From NCBI GenBank assembly GCA_001784175.1, contig MFPR01000017.1, forward strand, positions 93,024 through 157,023: DNA of 64,000 bases, written 5' to 3'. Under the pieces are notes generated by a model that was not told the DNA's origin, did no database searches, and worked only from the letters and a program-made list of their open reading frames with translations. This document shows positions 49,980 to 58,975 of the stretch, one piece after another. Position numbers and translations under genes: made by a program. Source of the stretch: Candidatus Lindowbacteria bacterium RIFCSPLOWO2_12_FULL_62_27. GTDB taxonomy: Bacteria; Lindowbacteria; 2-12-FULL-62-27. Positions within the stretch are counted from its first letter, which is position 1. Each line of letters opens with the position of its first letter.

Positions 49980-51425
49980 TCAAAACCCGACTTTCGCGCG
50001 GAATACCACCTTCTCCGTCGCGCCCGCTTTGACGCCGGCGACAAATTCGTAGACCTGCGCCGACCGCCGGACCGGCTCGTGCGAATTCTTGAGCAGCTTG
50101 ACCTCAGCCGCCGGCGGAAACCGCTCCACCACGCGCACCTCGACATCCGTGTCTTTTCGATTGGTGAGCTCGATCTCGAACTCCGATTCGATGATCTGCG
50201 GATGTTCCCGCCGCAGAATTTGATGGTCCGTCTGGCGGCGCTCCGCCACCACGTCGAACGACCGCCCCAGCCGCAGCCGCACCGGCTCGTTTTTGGGCGT
50301 GTGGTCCACGTTGTCCTCCCCGATGAACACCCACTGGCCGTCCGCGTCCTCCTTGTTCACCCGCACGCGCCCGGCGGGAAGCGGCGCTCCGAGATGCGAC
50401 GTGTCGTCGTTTTGAAATTCGAGCGTCACGGTCACGTCCTGTTTCTGAGGGTCGGGCTGCGGGCCGGACCACCCCGACCAGAGATCGTGCGGAGGCCGCT
50501 CCACCGACAGGATCTTTTTCACGGGAATGTCGCCGGCCGTGGTCAACTCCAGTTGCTTCGATGCCTGGTCCTTCAGCGTCGTCCGGCGCTGGAATGTGTA
50601 GAGATGATATTCGGAAAAGGATTTCTGCGAGGCGGGCGCCCGCTGCTCCTTGAACTCCTCGTCGGCCGCCACACGGGCATACAAGGGAGCCGGCGCCGCC
50701 GGCGCCTCCGCCCGTTGAACGTCGCCCGCCAGAAGCTTGAGCGCGGCGTTCTCGAACGTCGCGCCGCTCTGGTTGTCGATCGTCACCCACGCCGTCAGAA
50801 TGTTCAGCCGCGTCTCCGCAGGATTCAACACCGCCACATAATCGCAGTGCCACGACATCCCCGCCGTCAAATACGTCACCGCCGCGTCCCGCGGTCCTTC
50901 CCGGTCCGACTGCAGCCGCAACGTGAGCGTCGGGCGCGTCCGCAGGTCCGACGGAACCTCCGGCAGGACCACCCGCCCGGGAAACCCCAGATGAATCTGG
51001 TGGTCGATCAGATAAATCGGCCCCTGGTTGTTCGCCAGTAGCCGCGCCTTGACGATCCGCTCCCGCGGCTCGTTCTGCACGGTCTCGGCAACGCGCAACT
51101 CAACCTCCCGACCGACGTACTTGTCCAGCAGGCTCGCCGGCGACAGGAGGTCATACTCGAAATTCTGCTCCAGCACGCGCGCCCCCTCCGCGCGAAACGA
51201 CACCGACGTCGGGTCCATCGCGGCCGGCACGCCCTCCAGCTCCAGCGTCGATTCGCCCACCGGCAGCGCGATGGTGCGTACCTCGTGAACGAGACCTAAA
51301 TTCTCATTGTAAACCGTGACCGTCACGTCCTTCCGGTCCCCGTCCGCGCTCCGAGCGGTCGTCTCCGACGCTGCTGACTCGCCGAGGAGGGCGGAGAACA
51401 ATAATGCAAGCAGGAGCGGCTTCAC
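49980..51425 (-). CDS. DUF4139/DUF4140 domain secreted protein
   Basis: 481 residues from GTG 51425, which overlaps the SDR stop (GTGA). Signal peptide (VKPLLLALLFSALLGESAAS). N-terminal DUF4140-like part (VTVTVYNENLGLVHEVRTIALPVGESTLELEGVPAAMDPTSV) followed by the DUF4139 beta-sandwich (SWHCDYVAVLNPAETRLNILTAWVTIDNQSGATFENAALKLLAGDV). This matches a widespread family of unknown function usually secreted. It is translationally linked to the SDR/glutamine-amidotransferase/GS operon, although its role there is unclear. Confidence 0.85.
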   Translation of the reverse strand: MKPLLLALLFSALLGESAASETTARSADGDRKDVTVTVYNENLGLVHEVRTIALPVGESTLELEGVPAAMDPTSVSFRAEGARVLEQNFEYDLLSPASLLDKYVGREVELRVAETVQNEPRERIVKARLLANNQGPIYLIDHQIHLGFPGRVVLPEVPSDLRTRPTLTLRLQSDREGPRDAAVTYLTAGMSWHCDYVAVLNPAETRLNILTAWVTIDNQSGATFENAALKLLAGDVQRAEAPAAPAPLYARVAADEEFKEQRAPASQKSFSEYHLYTFQRRTTLKDQASKQLELTTAGDIPVKKILSVERPPHDLWSGWSGPQPDPQKQDVTVTLEFQNDDTSHLGAPLPAGRVRVNKEDADGQWVFIGEDNVDHTPKNEPVRLRLGRSFDVVAERRQTDHQILRREHPQIIESEFEIELTNRKDTDVEVRVVERFPPAAEVKLLKNSHEPVRRSAQVYEFVAGVKAGATEKVVFRAKVGF

Positions 51426-52195
51426 AGCGGCGTCACATACGCGGCCGTGATGCCGCCGTCTACCATGAGCGCCGAGCCCGTGATGAACGACGAATCGTCT
51501 GACGCCAGAAACAGCGCGGCCCCGGCCACCTCCCGCGGCTCGCCGAACCGGCCCATCGGGATATGGATCAGGCGGCGCCGGCGTTTCTCCTCGGTATCGA
51601 GAATTTTCATCAGAAGCTCGGTGCGAAGCGGCCCCGGGCAGATGGCGTTCACTCGGATGTTCTCCTTGGCGTGGACCACCGCCAGCTCCCGCGTCAGCGA
51701 TACGACCCCGCCTTTGCTCGCCGTGTACGCGACCTGCGGCGTCGCCGCGCCCATCATCGCCACAAACGACGCGGTGTTGATGATCGACCCGCCCCCGGCC
51801 CGCCGCAGCGCCGGAATGCCGTGCTTGCAGCCGAGATAAACGCTCTTGAGGTTGATCGCCATCGTCCGGTCCCACACCGCCTCCTCCGTCCCGATCGCGT
51901 CGTCGTCTCCGCTCAGAAGCACACCCGCGTTGTTGAAGAGGATGTTCAAGCGCCCGAAGGCCTCCTCGGCGCGCGCGATCATTTTCGCGCAGTCTTCGGC
52001 CTTCGAAACGTCCGCGCGCACGAATATCGCCTCCCCGCCCTGCGCGCGGATCTCCGAAACGGTTTGCTCCCCATCGGATTCATTCAGGTCCACGGCCACG
52101 ACCTTTGCGCCCTCGGCCGCAAAGACCAGTGCCGACGCCCGGCCGATCCCGCTCGCGGCCCCCGTGATCAGGGCCGACTTGCCGTTGAGTCTCAT
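51422..52195 (-). CDS. short-chain dehydrogenase/reductase
   Basis: 257 residues from ATG 52195 (GGAGGGG upstream, and ATGA overlap with the previous gene); the ORF up to 52309 is antisense extension. Classical SDR: TGAASGIGRAS (11-21), NNAG (about 88), YTASKGGVVSL (about 157) catalytic Tyr/Lys, ICPGP. Cofactor Asp in VVAVDLNES suggests NAD. In this operon it could oxidize or reduce a gamma-glutamyl-amine product, a step that fits an aldehyde dehydrogenase-like role only loosely; substrate unknown. Confidence 0.9.
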   Translation of the reverse strand: MRLNGKSALITGAASGIGRASALVFAAEGAKVVAVDLNESDGEQTVSEIRAQGGEAIFVRADVSKAEDCAKMIARAEEAFGRLNILFNNAGVLLSGDDDAIGTEEAVWDRTMAINLKSVYLGCKHGIPALRRAGGGSIINTASFVAMMGAATPQVAYTASKGGVVSLTRELAVVHAKENIRVNAICPGPLRTELLMKILDTEEKRRRRLIHIPMGRFGEPREVAGAALFLASDDSSFITGSALMVDGGITAAYVTPL

Positions 52196-52920
52196 GAGGA
52201 ATGCCCCCTCCTCCCGGCGGACGCCGCCACGAACGAGTCGAACAATCGCTGCTGAATCGGGTCCTCCGCCGCCGTCAGCTCCGGATGCCACTGCACGCCG
52301 ATCAGCCACGGATGATCCGCTGACGGCATCTCAACGGCTTCGATGGCGCCGTCCGGCGCGAAGGCCGAAACGCTTAGTCCCTCCGCCGCGCGCCGGATGC
52401 CCTGATGGTGCCACGACGCGACTTCTATTTTTTCCTGCCCGACAATCTCCGCCAGTCGCGTCCCCGCCCGCACACGGATTTCATGCGGGATCGGCCGGCG
52501 CGGCGGCGCGCGGTGCGCGACCGCCTCGCCCAGCTCGTCCGGCAAATGCTCGATGAGCGTGCCGCCCAGCGCCACGTTCACCACCTGCGCGCCGCGGCAA
52601 ATTCCAAAAATCGGCATTCGGATGGACACCGCGCTCCGCACAAGCGCCAGTTCCGTTTCGTCACGTTCCGCGTCGACCATGTAGTTCTCCTCGTGGGCGT
52701 CGCCCCCGTACCGCGCCGGCTCGATGTCCCCGCCGCCGCTCAACATGAGCCCGTCGAGCCGCGCGACCAGCTCGTCCACGCGCGTCTCACCGTGCGGCAG
52801 AAGCGCCGCCATGCCGCCGGCCCGGCGGACCGCTTCGACATAGCCGGCGTACAGCGCGTATTTGTTGTCCGCGTCCCGCCCGTACGTTGTGATGCCGATG
52901 AGGGGGCGCGCCGTCGTCAA
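52192..52920 (-). CDS. class I glutamine amidotransferase-like gamma-glutamyl-GABA hydrolase (peptidase C26)
   Basis: 242 residues from TTG 52920. The catalytic triad is readable: Cys in IFGICRGAQVVNVALGG (about 110), His and Glu in IGVQWHPE (about 216). PLIGITTYGR and LMLSGGGDIEPARY match the PuuD family, which releases GABA from gamma-glutamyl-GABA in putrescine breakdown. It sits 8 bases after the glutamine synthetase-like gene and overlaps the SDR start, so the gene pair points to polyamine or other gamma-glutamylated amine catabolism. Confidence 0.9.
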   Translation of the reverse strand: MTTARPLIGITTYGRDADNKYALYAGYVEAVRRAGGMAALLPHGETRVDELVARLDGLMLSGGGDIEPARYGGDAHEENYMVDAERDETELALVRSAVSIRMPIFGICRGAQVVNVALGGTLIEHLPDELGEAVAHRAPPRRPIPHEIRVRAGTRLAEIVGQEKIEVASWHHQGIRRAAEGLSVSAFAPDGAIEAVEMPSADHPWLIGVQWHPELTAAEDPIQQRLFDSFVAASAGRRGHSS

Positions 52921-52928
52921 CGGAAAGT

Positions 52929-54311
52929 TCAGATCCGCTCAAAGTATCGCTTCCGCTCCCAGTCGGTCACCGCCCGATCGTAGGCGTCCTGTTCCGTGCG
53001 GAAGAAATGAAGGTAATGCTCCACGACGTCGGCGCCGAACGCTTTTCGCGCGAACTGGCTCGCCTCGAAAAGGTCCGTGGCCTCTCGCAGACTTTTCGGT
53101 ACATGCGGGATTTTCGTCGCGCCGTACGCGTCCCCCTCAAACATCGCCGGCGGCTCCGTCCGGCGCGCGATCCCGTCCAGACCCGATGCCAGCGCCGCGG
53201 CGTACGTCAGATAGGGATTGCAGTCGGCGCCGGGAATGCGGCATTCGATCCGCAGGCTGTCTCCGTCCCGGCCGACCACTCGAAACCCCGCCGTCCGGTT
53301 GTCGTAACTCCACGCCAGCCGCGTCGGCGCCCACGAGGCCGCCTGATAGCGCTTGTAGGCATTGACGGTCGAAGCGTAAAACACCATCATCTCCGGCGCG
53401 TGCGCCATCCAGCCGCCCAGAAACCACCGGAACGCGTCCGATCCCTGCACCGGCCCGAGGCTCCGATGGCCGACGAACGCGTTCCTGCGGCCCTTCCACA
53501 AACTCAAATGTACATGGCAACTCGACCCGGCCTGGGCCGACGACCATTTCGACATGAACGTCACACTGATCCCCTGCGATTCGGCCACTTCCTTCAAACA
53601 CTGCTTGAACACAACATGCCGGTCGGCCATCGTCAGAATGTCGGCGTATCGGATGTTCAACTCGTGCTGCCCCAGCCCCCACTCGCCTTTGGAGTTTTCG
53701 ACCGGAATCCCCGACCGCCGCAGATGCCGCCGCGCCGCGCCATTGAACGATTCCTCCCGCGTGCCCTGCAGCACGTGGTAGTCCTCCAGATACCAGCCGG
53801 CCGGCTCAAGCGTTGCGTAGCCTTTTGCGGCAGCGTCGCGGTAGGAATTTTGAAAGAGATAATATTCGAGTTCGGAAGCAGCCATGGCCGTGTATCCCAT
53901 CGACGCCGCACGCGCGACCTGCCGCTTGAGCATCGACCGCGGCGCGACCGCGACCGGCGCGTGACGCCGATCGTCCTCCACGTCGCAAATCACAAACGCC
54001 GTCCGGTCCTGCCAGCTCGCCCGTCGCAGGGTCGACAGGTCGGGCACGAGATGAACGTCGCCGTACCCCTTTGACCAGTTCGCAAACCGGTACCCGGGCA
54101 CCGGATCCATTTCCATGTCGACCGTCAAGAGATAATCGCAGGCGTGCGTCCCGCCGCGAGCGCCCTCGGAAAGGAAAAAATCCGCATCCAGTCGCTTGCC
54201 CATGAACCGGCCGTACAGATCGGTAAACGCCAGCACGACGGTATCGACCGCGCCCTTCCGCGTCAGCGCCTTCAGGTCATTCAGGCTCAACACTCCCTCA
54301 GTCTTCGTCAC
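52929..54311 (-). CDS. glutamine synthetase-fold ligase, PuuA-like gamma-glutamylamine synthetase
   Basis: 460 residues from GTG 54311 (GAGG 5 bases upstream); upstream in-frame ATG 54413 lies in the divergent promoter region. Glutamine synthetase catalytic domain: ASELEYYLF, GEWGLGQHELNIRYAD, SCHVHLSLW, RIECRIPGADCNPYLTYAAALASG. It is shorter in the N-terminus than GlnA and lacks the adenylylation Tyr motif, which fits PuuA/GlnA3-type enzymes ligating glutamate to amines. The following PuuD-like hydrolase supports that. First gene of the operon; divergent from the cyclase gene. Confidence 0.88.
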   Translation of the reverse strand: MTKTEGVLSLNDLKALTRKGAVDTVVLAFTDLYGRFMGKRLDADFFLSEGARGGTHACDYLLTVDMEMDPVPGYRFANWSKGYGDVHLVPDLSTLRRASWQDRTAFVICDVEDDRRHAPVAVAPRSMLKRQVARAASMGYTAMAASELEYYLFQNSYRDAAAKGYATLEPAGWYLEDYHVLQGTREESFNGAARRHLRRSGIPVENSKGEWGLGQHELNIRYADILTMADRHVVFKQCLKEVAESQGISVTFMSKWSSAQAGSSCHVHLSLWKGRRNAFVGHRSLGPVQGSDAFRWFLGGWMAHAPEMMVFYASTVNAYKRYQAASWAPTRLAWSYDNRTAGFRVVGRDGDSLRIECRIPGADCNPYLTYAAALASGLDGIARRTEPPAMFEGDAYGATKIPHVPKSLREATDLFEASQFARKAFGADVVEHYLHFFRTEQDAYDRAVTDWERKRYFERI

Positions 54312-54411
54312 GAGGCCCTCGCTCCCTGCCACGCATGCCCAAAACGTTATCATCCCGACAGCCCCATGAACAGCTTGTCCGCGTCTCTCCGGATATGGCA
54401 CAGTCGCGGTC

Positions 54412-56871
54412 ATGGATAATCAGCAGATCCGGAAGCTGTCCGCCATCATGTTCACGGACATTGTCGGCTACAGCAAAATGATGGGCGCCGACGAGCGGGG
54501 AACGCTCGAATTCCTCGGAATCCATAATCAGATGGTCAAGGAGGAAGTGGCGGACAAGCACGGCAAGATCATCAAGACCATCGGCGACGCCTTCCTGGTT
54601 GATTTCGATTCCGCCGTCAATGCCGTCCGCGCGGCCGTGGCGATCCAGAACCGGATGACCGAATACAACCGCGACAGGAAGGACACCGAGAAAAGGTATC
54701 TGCGCATCGGCATCCATCTCGGGGATGTCGTCATCTCGGAGAACGACATCTTCGGCGACGGCGTCAACATCGCCTCGCGCATACAGCCCATCGCCGAGCC
54801 GGGCGGCATCTGCATTTCGCACGATGTCTATAATCAGATCAAAAACAAAATCGACGTCAGAGTCATCAATCTGGGACCGCAGGAATTGAAGAACATCGCG
54901 GAGAAGATGGACATCTACGCGATCGTCCTGGGCGAAATGGAGGGCCGGGCCGCCGGCCCCGGAAGACGGCGGACGCCGAGACGGGTGGCGCTGTTCGCCG
55001 GCTTGGCGGTTCTCGCGGCGATGACGGCGGCGGTCCTCGTCAAAGGCGGCCTTCATCCTTTTTCGTCCGGTTCCTCTGAAGATCAGGACTGGCAGCTCTG
55101 GTATTCGGACGATTTTGACGATCAGTCCAAGTTCGAACAGAACTGGCGGGACATTCGGCTCGACCAATACATCAAAGACGGATATCTCAACAGCGCAGTC
55201 CCCCTCAATCTCAAGGCCACCCTTCCGATTCAGCCCGTCCGGATAAGAATGCGGTGCAGACCCGAATCGGATGCGCGCGATCGTGGCGTGAGCACCCAAA
55301 TTGCTTTTGATATCGAGTACGGACCCGGCCCGTGGTTCTTTTTTCGGGGGTTATTCTACTGGATCTGGATCGGAAATGACCATGTTTTCAACAAGATGGG
55401 ATACTCCGGTATCGCCCGAAAGACTGAACATGAATTCAAGGCACCGTTCAAGGCTGATGCGAAGCCATACGAGATCGATTTTACGTTTGATAACGACCTC
55501 ATGGCCATGACCACGCTGAATGGCGTGCGGCGGGAGACGCTCATTCGCGACATCACGACGCAGGACACGGAGATGACCTTTGTCGTCGTGGGTCAGGGTG
55601 TCTTGATCGATCGGTTGGAGATTTATGTCCGAAAATCATCCGAAAACATGGATCTCGTTCAGGCCGCAGACAAATACAGGCTTGATGGGAAATACTCCCT
55701 GGCCATCAACCTGTATGACGACCTGATTCGAATGTCCAAAAACGATCTCGCGCGATGCCGGTATCTGTATAAGAAGGCGCTTGCCTGCGCGTCGCTGGGC
55801 GACACGCCGGCCGAGATGGCGGCCTATCAAACGATCATCGACGACTACCCGGACAACGTCTACACCGGTTATGCGCGATTCGATCTGGGTGTGAAGTATT
55901 ATCAGCTCAAGAAGGGCCGCGAGGCCGTGGATGTCCTCAGGGAACTTGCCAACAAGCAGCCCGATCATCCCGAAGCGTCCAAGGCGCATGTTTACGTTGT
56001 GAGCGGCATGTTCCATGTGCTCGGAGATACGCCCGGGGCTGAACGCTATGCGAGGCAAGTCATCGAGCGCATGAATCCGACGGACCCGAAGTGGTCCGAG
56101 TTGGTAGACTTCCTCGTGACCCAGATCATGTTGACGGACACGAACCCTGAGACCGTCAATCGGGCCCTTGCCTTCGTGGATGAGCGGGCGGAAAAAGGCG
56201 GGTTTCAGTCAGAGTATCTCAGCTTGGAAAGTTTGCGCATGACCATTTATGTAAGAGCGAATCAGATCGGCCGCTTTTTTGATGACGCGGAAGCGATCCT
56301 TCGCAAACCGGACAAGCCGTACCTTCATTCCCGGATAGTTTATGCCGTAATGAATTACGAGCAGAAGTTCGGATTTGACGACCGGGCCTCGAAACTCGTT
56401 CGTCTCATGAAAGAGAACAAGATCGCGTCGGACGAGGCTCTTTATCTGTATGCGATCAAGGCCGTTCGGGACGGAGACACGCCATCGGCGGTCGAGTACT
56501 TCAAGCAGTACCGGCAAAAAGTGCAGATGGGAACCTGGGCCGAATCCGCCAAGGCGTTTCTGGACACATACTCCGCGCCCGCGCCGCAGGGTTCCTACGT
56601 CCGCTGGACGGTCGGCGAGTCGACGGCTGTCGTGACGTATGAGATTGGACCCAAATCCGTGATCCAATCCAAGGATCGGATGATCCTGCACCTCGGCGTG
56701 AACGGCTGGCAGCAGGTCCGCGATTATAAAATGGAACGGAAAGACAACAGATGGTCGTACGGCGTGCCGCTGGACAACAGCCTTCAAACATTGAACTTCG
56801 TCTTCTACGACGGCAAGGGCAAATGGGACAATAACAGCGGGTTGAATTGGGATGTGACGCTGAAAAGATAA
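54412..56871 (+). CDS. class III adenylate/guanylate cyclase with membrane helix, TPR repeats and CBM-like C-terminus
   Basis: 819 residues. N-terminal cyclase domain (1-175) with metal Asp16 (MFTDIVGYSKMM), second metal Asp in IGDAFLVDF (about 59), GVNIASRIQPIAEPGG carrying the Asn/Arg, so it looks active. One membrane helix near 190-206 (RVALFAGLAVLAAMTAAVLV), placing the rest outside: a beta-sandwich (about 225-400) then TPR repeats (about 410-720) and a terminal Ig/CBM20-like domain (YVRWTVGESTAVVTYEIG...NGWQQVRDYKMERKDN). Interpreted as a receptor cyclase. Divergent from the GS-like gene. Confidence 0.88.
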   Translation: MDNQQIRKLSAIMFTDIVGYSKMMGADERGTLEFLGIHNQMVKEEVADKHGKIIKTIGDAFLVDFDSAVNAVRAAVAIQNRMTEYNRDRKDTEKRYLRIGIHLGDVVISENDIFGDGVNIASRIQPIAEPGGICISHDVYNQIKNKIDVRVINLGPQELKNIAEKMDIYAIVLGEMEGRAAGPGRRRTPRRVALFAGLAVLAAMTAAVLVKGGLHPFSSGSSEDQDWQLWYSDDFDDQSKFEQNWRDIRLDQYIKDGYLNSAVPLNLKATLPIQPVRIRMRCRPESDARDRGVSTQIAFDIEYGPGPWFFFRGLFYWIWIGNDHVFNKMGYSGIARKTEHEFKAPFKADAKPYEIDFTFDNDLMAMTTLNGVRRETLIRDITTQDTEMTFVVVGQGVLIDRLEIYVRKSSENMDLVQAADKYRLDGKYSLAINLYDDLIRMSKNDLARCRYLYKKALACASLGDTPAEMAAYQTIIDDYPDNVYTGYARFDLGVKYYQLKKGREAVDVLRELANKQPDHPEASKAHVYVVSGMFHVLGDTPGAERYARQVIERMNPTDPKWSELVDFLVTQIMLTDTNPETVNRALAFVDERAEKGGFQSEYLSLESLRMTIYVRANQIGRFFDDAEAILRKPDKPYLHSRIVYAVMNYEQKFGFDDRASKLVRLMKENKIASDEALYLYAIKAVRDGDTPSAVEYFKQYRQKVQMGTWAESAKAFLDTYSAPAPQGSYVRWTVGESTAVVTYEIGPKSVIQSKDRMILHLGVNGWQQVRDYKMERKDNRWSYGVPLDNSLQTLNFVFYDGKGKWDNNSGLNWDVTLKR

Positions 56872-56898
56872 CCCAAGGTCGGTGACGAGTGACTACTC

Positions 56899-58878
56899 TT
56901 ACTTCCCCCTCATCCCCCGCACCGCGTCCAGATTGGCCCGCGCGTCCGCGTGGTCCGGCTTGAGGCGGATCGCCTCCGAATAATGCCGGGCTGCCTCCTT
57001 CAGACGGCCATCGCGCGCGAAGACATTGCCCAGATTGTAATGCGCCGTCGCGTATTCCGAATCCAGCCGCAGCGCTTCCTGATACTGCGCGATCGCCTCG
57101 GCCGTCCGGTCCAGCCCCGCCAGCGCCATCCCCAGATTGTTGTGATGGGTCGGCGACCCCGGCTGAAGCTCGACGGCCGTGGCCAGATACCGCGCCGCCT
57201 CATCGTAGCGGCCATTTCTCATCAGCGCCGTCCCCAGCTCCGACAGCGCCGCCGGATGGCCTGAATCGGTTTCGAGCGCCCGGCGCAAGCGCGCAATCGC
57301 CTCGTCCAGACGGCCTTCGCGCTTGTAAAGTCTCGCCAGGTTTACGTTGGCCTCCAGACGCCCTGGATCGATCTCCAGCACGGCGGCATACTGCGCCTCG
57401 GCATTCCGGCCGTCACCGGCTTTCAGATACGCGTTGCCCAGCATCTCAATCAGTCCGACGTTCCCCGGATCTTTTTCGAGTTCCTTCCGGAGAAACTCGA
57501 TCGCGCGGTCGGTCCGACCCTGTCGGATCAGCGCGATGGACAGGTTCTTCGCCGCATCGGGATAATACGCCGGCGCGATCCGCCGCGCCGCGCTGTAATG
57601 CTCGACCGCCTCGTCGTGCCGGCCCCGGTTCAGCATCAGGTTGGCCAGATTGTGATGCGCGAGATGATTGTCCGCCGTCACGCAAATCGCGCGTTCATAG
57701 AGCGCGAAGCTGTCGTGCCAGAAGCCCATCTGCGACCGCGTGGCGGTCACAAGACCGGCGATCGACACGCACGCGCACACCCAGAGAGCCGGCCGGATCC
57801 TGCGGAACACCGCGCCGAGTTCTGCGAGCGCCCACACGATCATGAGGGACAGCCCGATCTGCGGCACGTACATGTACCGGTCGGCCATCGCCTGCCGGCC
57901 CACCTGCACAAGGCCGATGACGGGGATCAGCGTGATCACGTACCAGAGCCAACCCGTCACGAGGTACCGGCGCCCGCGGAAAACGAAGACCAGCGCCGAA
58001 ATGAGGATCAGCATGAAAGCGCAGCCCGTGACTTTCCAAACTGGCGGCGGCGCGGCGGCCAGCGGATAAAAAAACGCCAGATCCACAGGATACAGCATCA
58101 TCCATACGTATTTCACGTAACTCACAACCATGTTTGACAGGCGCACCGAAAGCGGAAACGTTTCAGATGTCATGATCGACCGCCCCCCGTGCTGGGCGAG
58201 GACGGTCAAGAGGGAGGAAAGGCCGGACAAAACCAGCAATGGAATTTTTTCAAGGATCACCCGTCTCAGGGATCGCCCGCGCATGCCGAGCGGCCAGTAA
58301 TCGAGCAGAAGCAGCACGAGCGGCACCGTGACCAGCATCGGTTTCGCCATCAAGCCCACGGCGAAAAGGGCGGCCACGCCCGCGTATCGCGCGGCGTTTG
58401 GCCGGTCGACATATCGGGCGTAGGCCCACAGCGTCAACAGCCAGAAGAACGTGCTCAGGACGTTCTTGCGTTCCGCCACCCATGCCACCGATTCGAGCGC
58501 CAGCGGATGAACCGCGAATACGGCCGCGACAAACGCGCTCGGCCGGACCGCGCCGGTCAGCCGTCGAAGCACGAGAAACACGAGAAGCGCGTTTGCCGCG
58601 TGAATCCACAGGCTCGTCAGATGGTGCCGGCCCGCGTCCATCCCGTACATCTCCACGTCTGCAAGATGCGACAGCCACGTCACCGGATGCCAGTTGCTCG
58701 CCTTGTACGTCGTGAAGGCCCACGCGATGGTTTCCCGCTCCAGCCCCCGCTGAACCTGCGGGTTGGTCCTCACGTAGCTGTCATCGTCGATGTCCAGAAA
58801 CTCGAATCCGCGAATCGGCCAAAAAACGCCAACCGTCAGGACCAGGAGAAGGACACAGATCATCCAAGTTCGGCGCAT
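56899..58878 (-). CDS. TMTC-like membrane glycosyltransferase with C-terminal TPR repeats
   Basis: 659 residues from ATG 58878 (MRRTWM); ATG 58914 would add 12 residues. A GT-C membrane part of about 10-11 helices: FEFLDIDDDSYVRTNPQV (acidic motif in the first loop), ASNWHPVTWLSHLADVEMYG and HHLTSLWIHAANALLVFLVLRRL are typical of the TMTC/DUF1736-like family. Residues about 430-655 hold seven TPR units. TMTC proteins O-mannosylate cadherins in animals; bacterial relatives are numerous but unstudied. Stands alone, divergent from cca. Confidence 0.85.
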   Translation of the reverse strand: MRRTWMICVLLLVLTVGVFWPIRGFEFLDIDDDSYVRTNPQVQRGLERETIAWAFTTYKASNWHPVTWLSHLADVEMYGMDAGRHHLTSLWIHAANALLVFLVLRRLTGAVRPSAFVAAVFAVHPLALESVAWVAERKNVLSTFFWLLTLWAYARYVDRPNAARYAGVAALFAVGLMAKPMLVTVPLVLLLLDYWPLGMRGRSLRRVILEKIPLLVLSGLSSLLTVLAQHGGRSIMTSETFPLSVRLSNMVVSYVKYVWMMLYPVDLAFFYPLAAAPPPVWKVTGCAFMLILISALVFVFRGRRYLVTGWLWYVITLIPVIGLVQVGRQAMADRYMYVPQIGLSLMIVWALAELGAVFRRIRPALWVCACVSIAGLVTATRSQMGFWHDSFALYERAICVTADNHLAHHNLANLMLNRGRHDEAVEHYSAARRIAPAYYPDAAKNLSIALIRQGRTDRAIEFLRKELEKDPGNVGLIEMLGNAYLKAGDGRNAEAQYAAVLEIDPGRLEANVNLARLYKREGRLDEAIARLRRALETDSGHPAALSELGTALMRNGRYDEAARYLATAVELQPGSPTHHNNLGMALAGLDRTAEAIAQYQEALRLDSEYATAHYNLGNVFARDGRLKEAARHYSEAIRLKPDHADARANLDAVRGMRGK

Positions 58879-58936
58879 GTATGGAAATAAACAAAAAATC
58901 CCCCGCGTGTCCATGTGCCCCGCATCGAGGCACAGG

Positions 58937-58966
58937 TTGACAAGTCTTTCGCCGCCGTCTTAGGCT
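58937..58966 (+). promoter_or_regulatory. promoter of cca
   Basis: TTGACA (58937-58942), 18 bases, TAGGCT (58961-58966). Only 9 bases separate the -10 from the ATG at 58976 and no Shine-Dalgarno is visible, so the transcript is probably leaderless or nearly so. Confidence 0.5.
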
Positions 58967-58975
58967 CTCTTAGAT

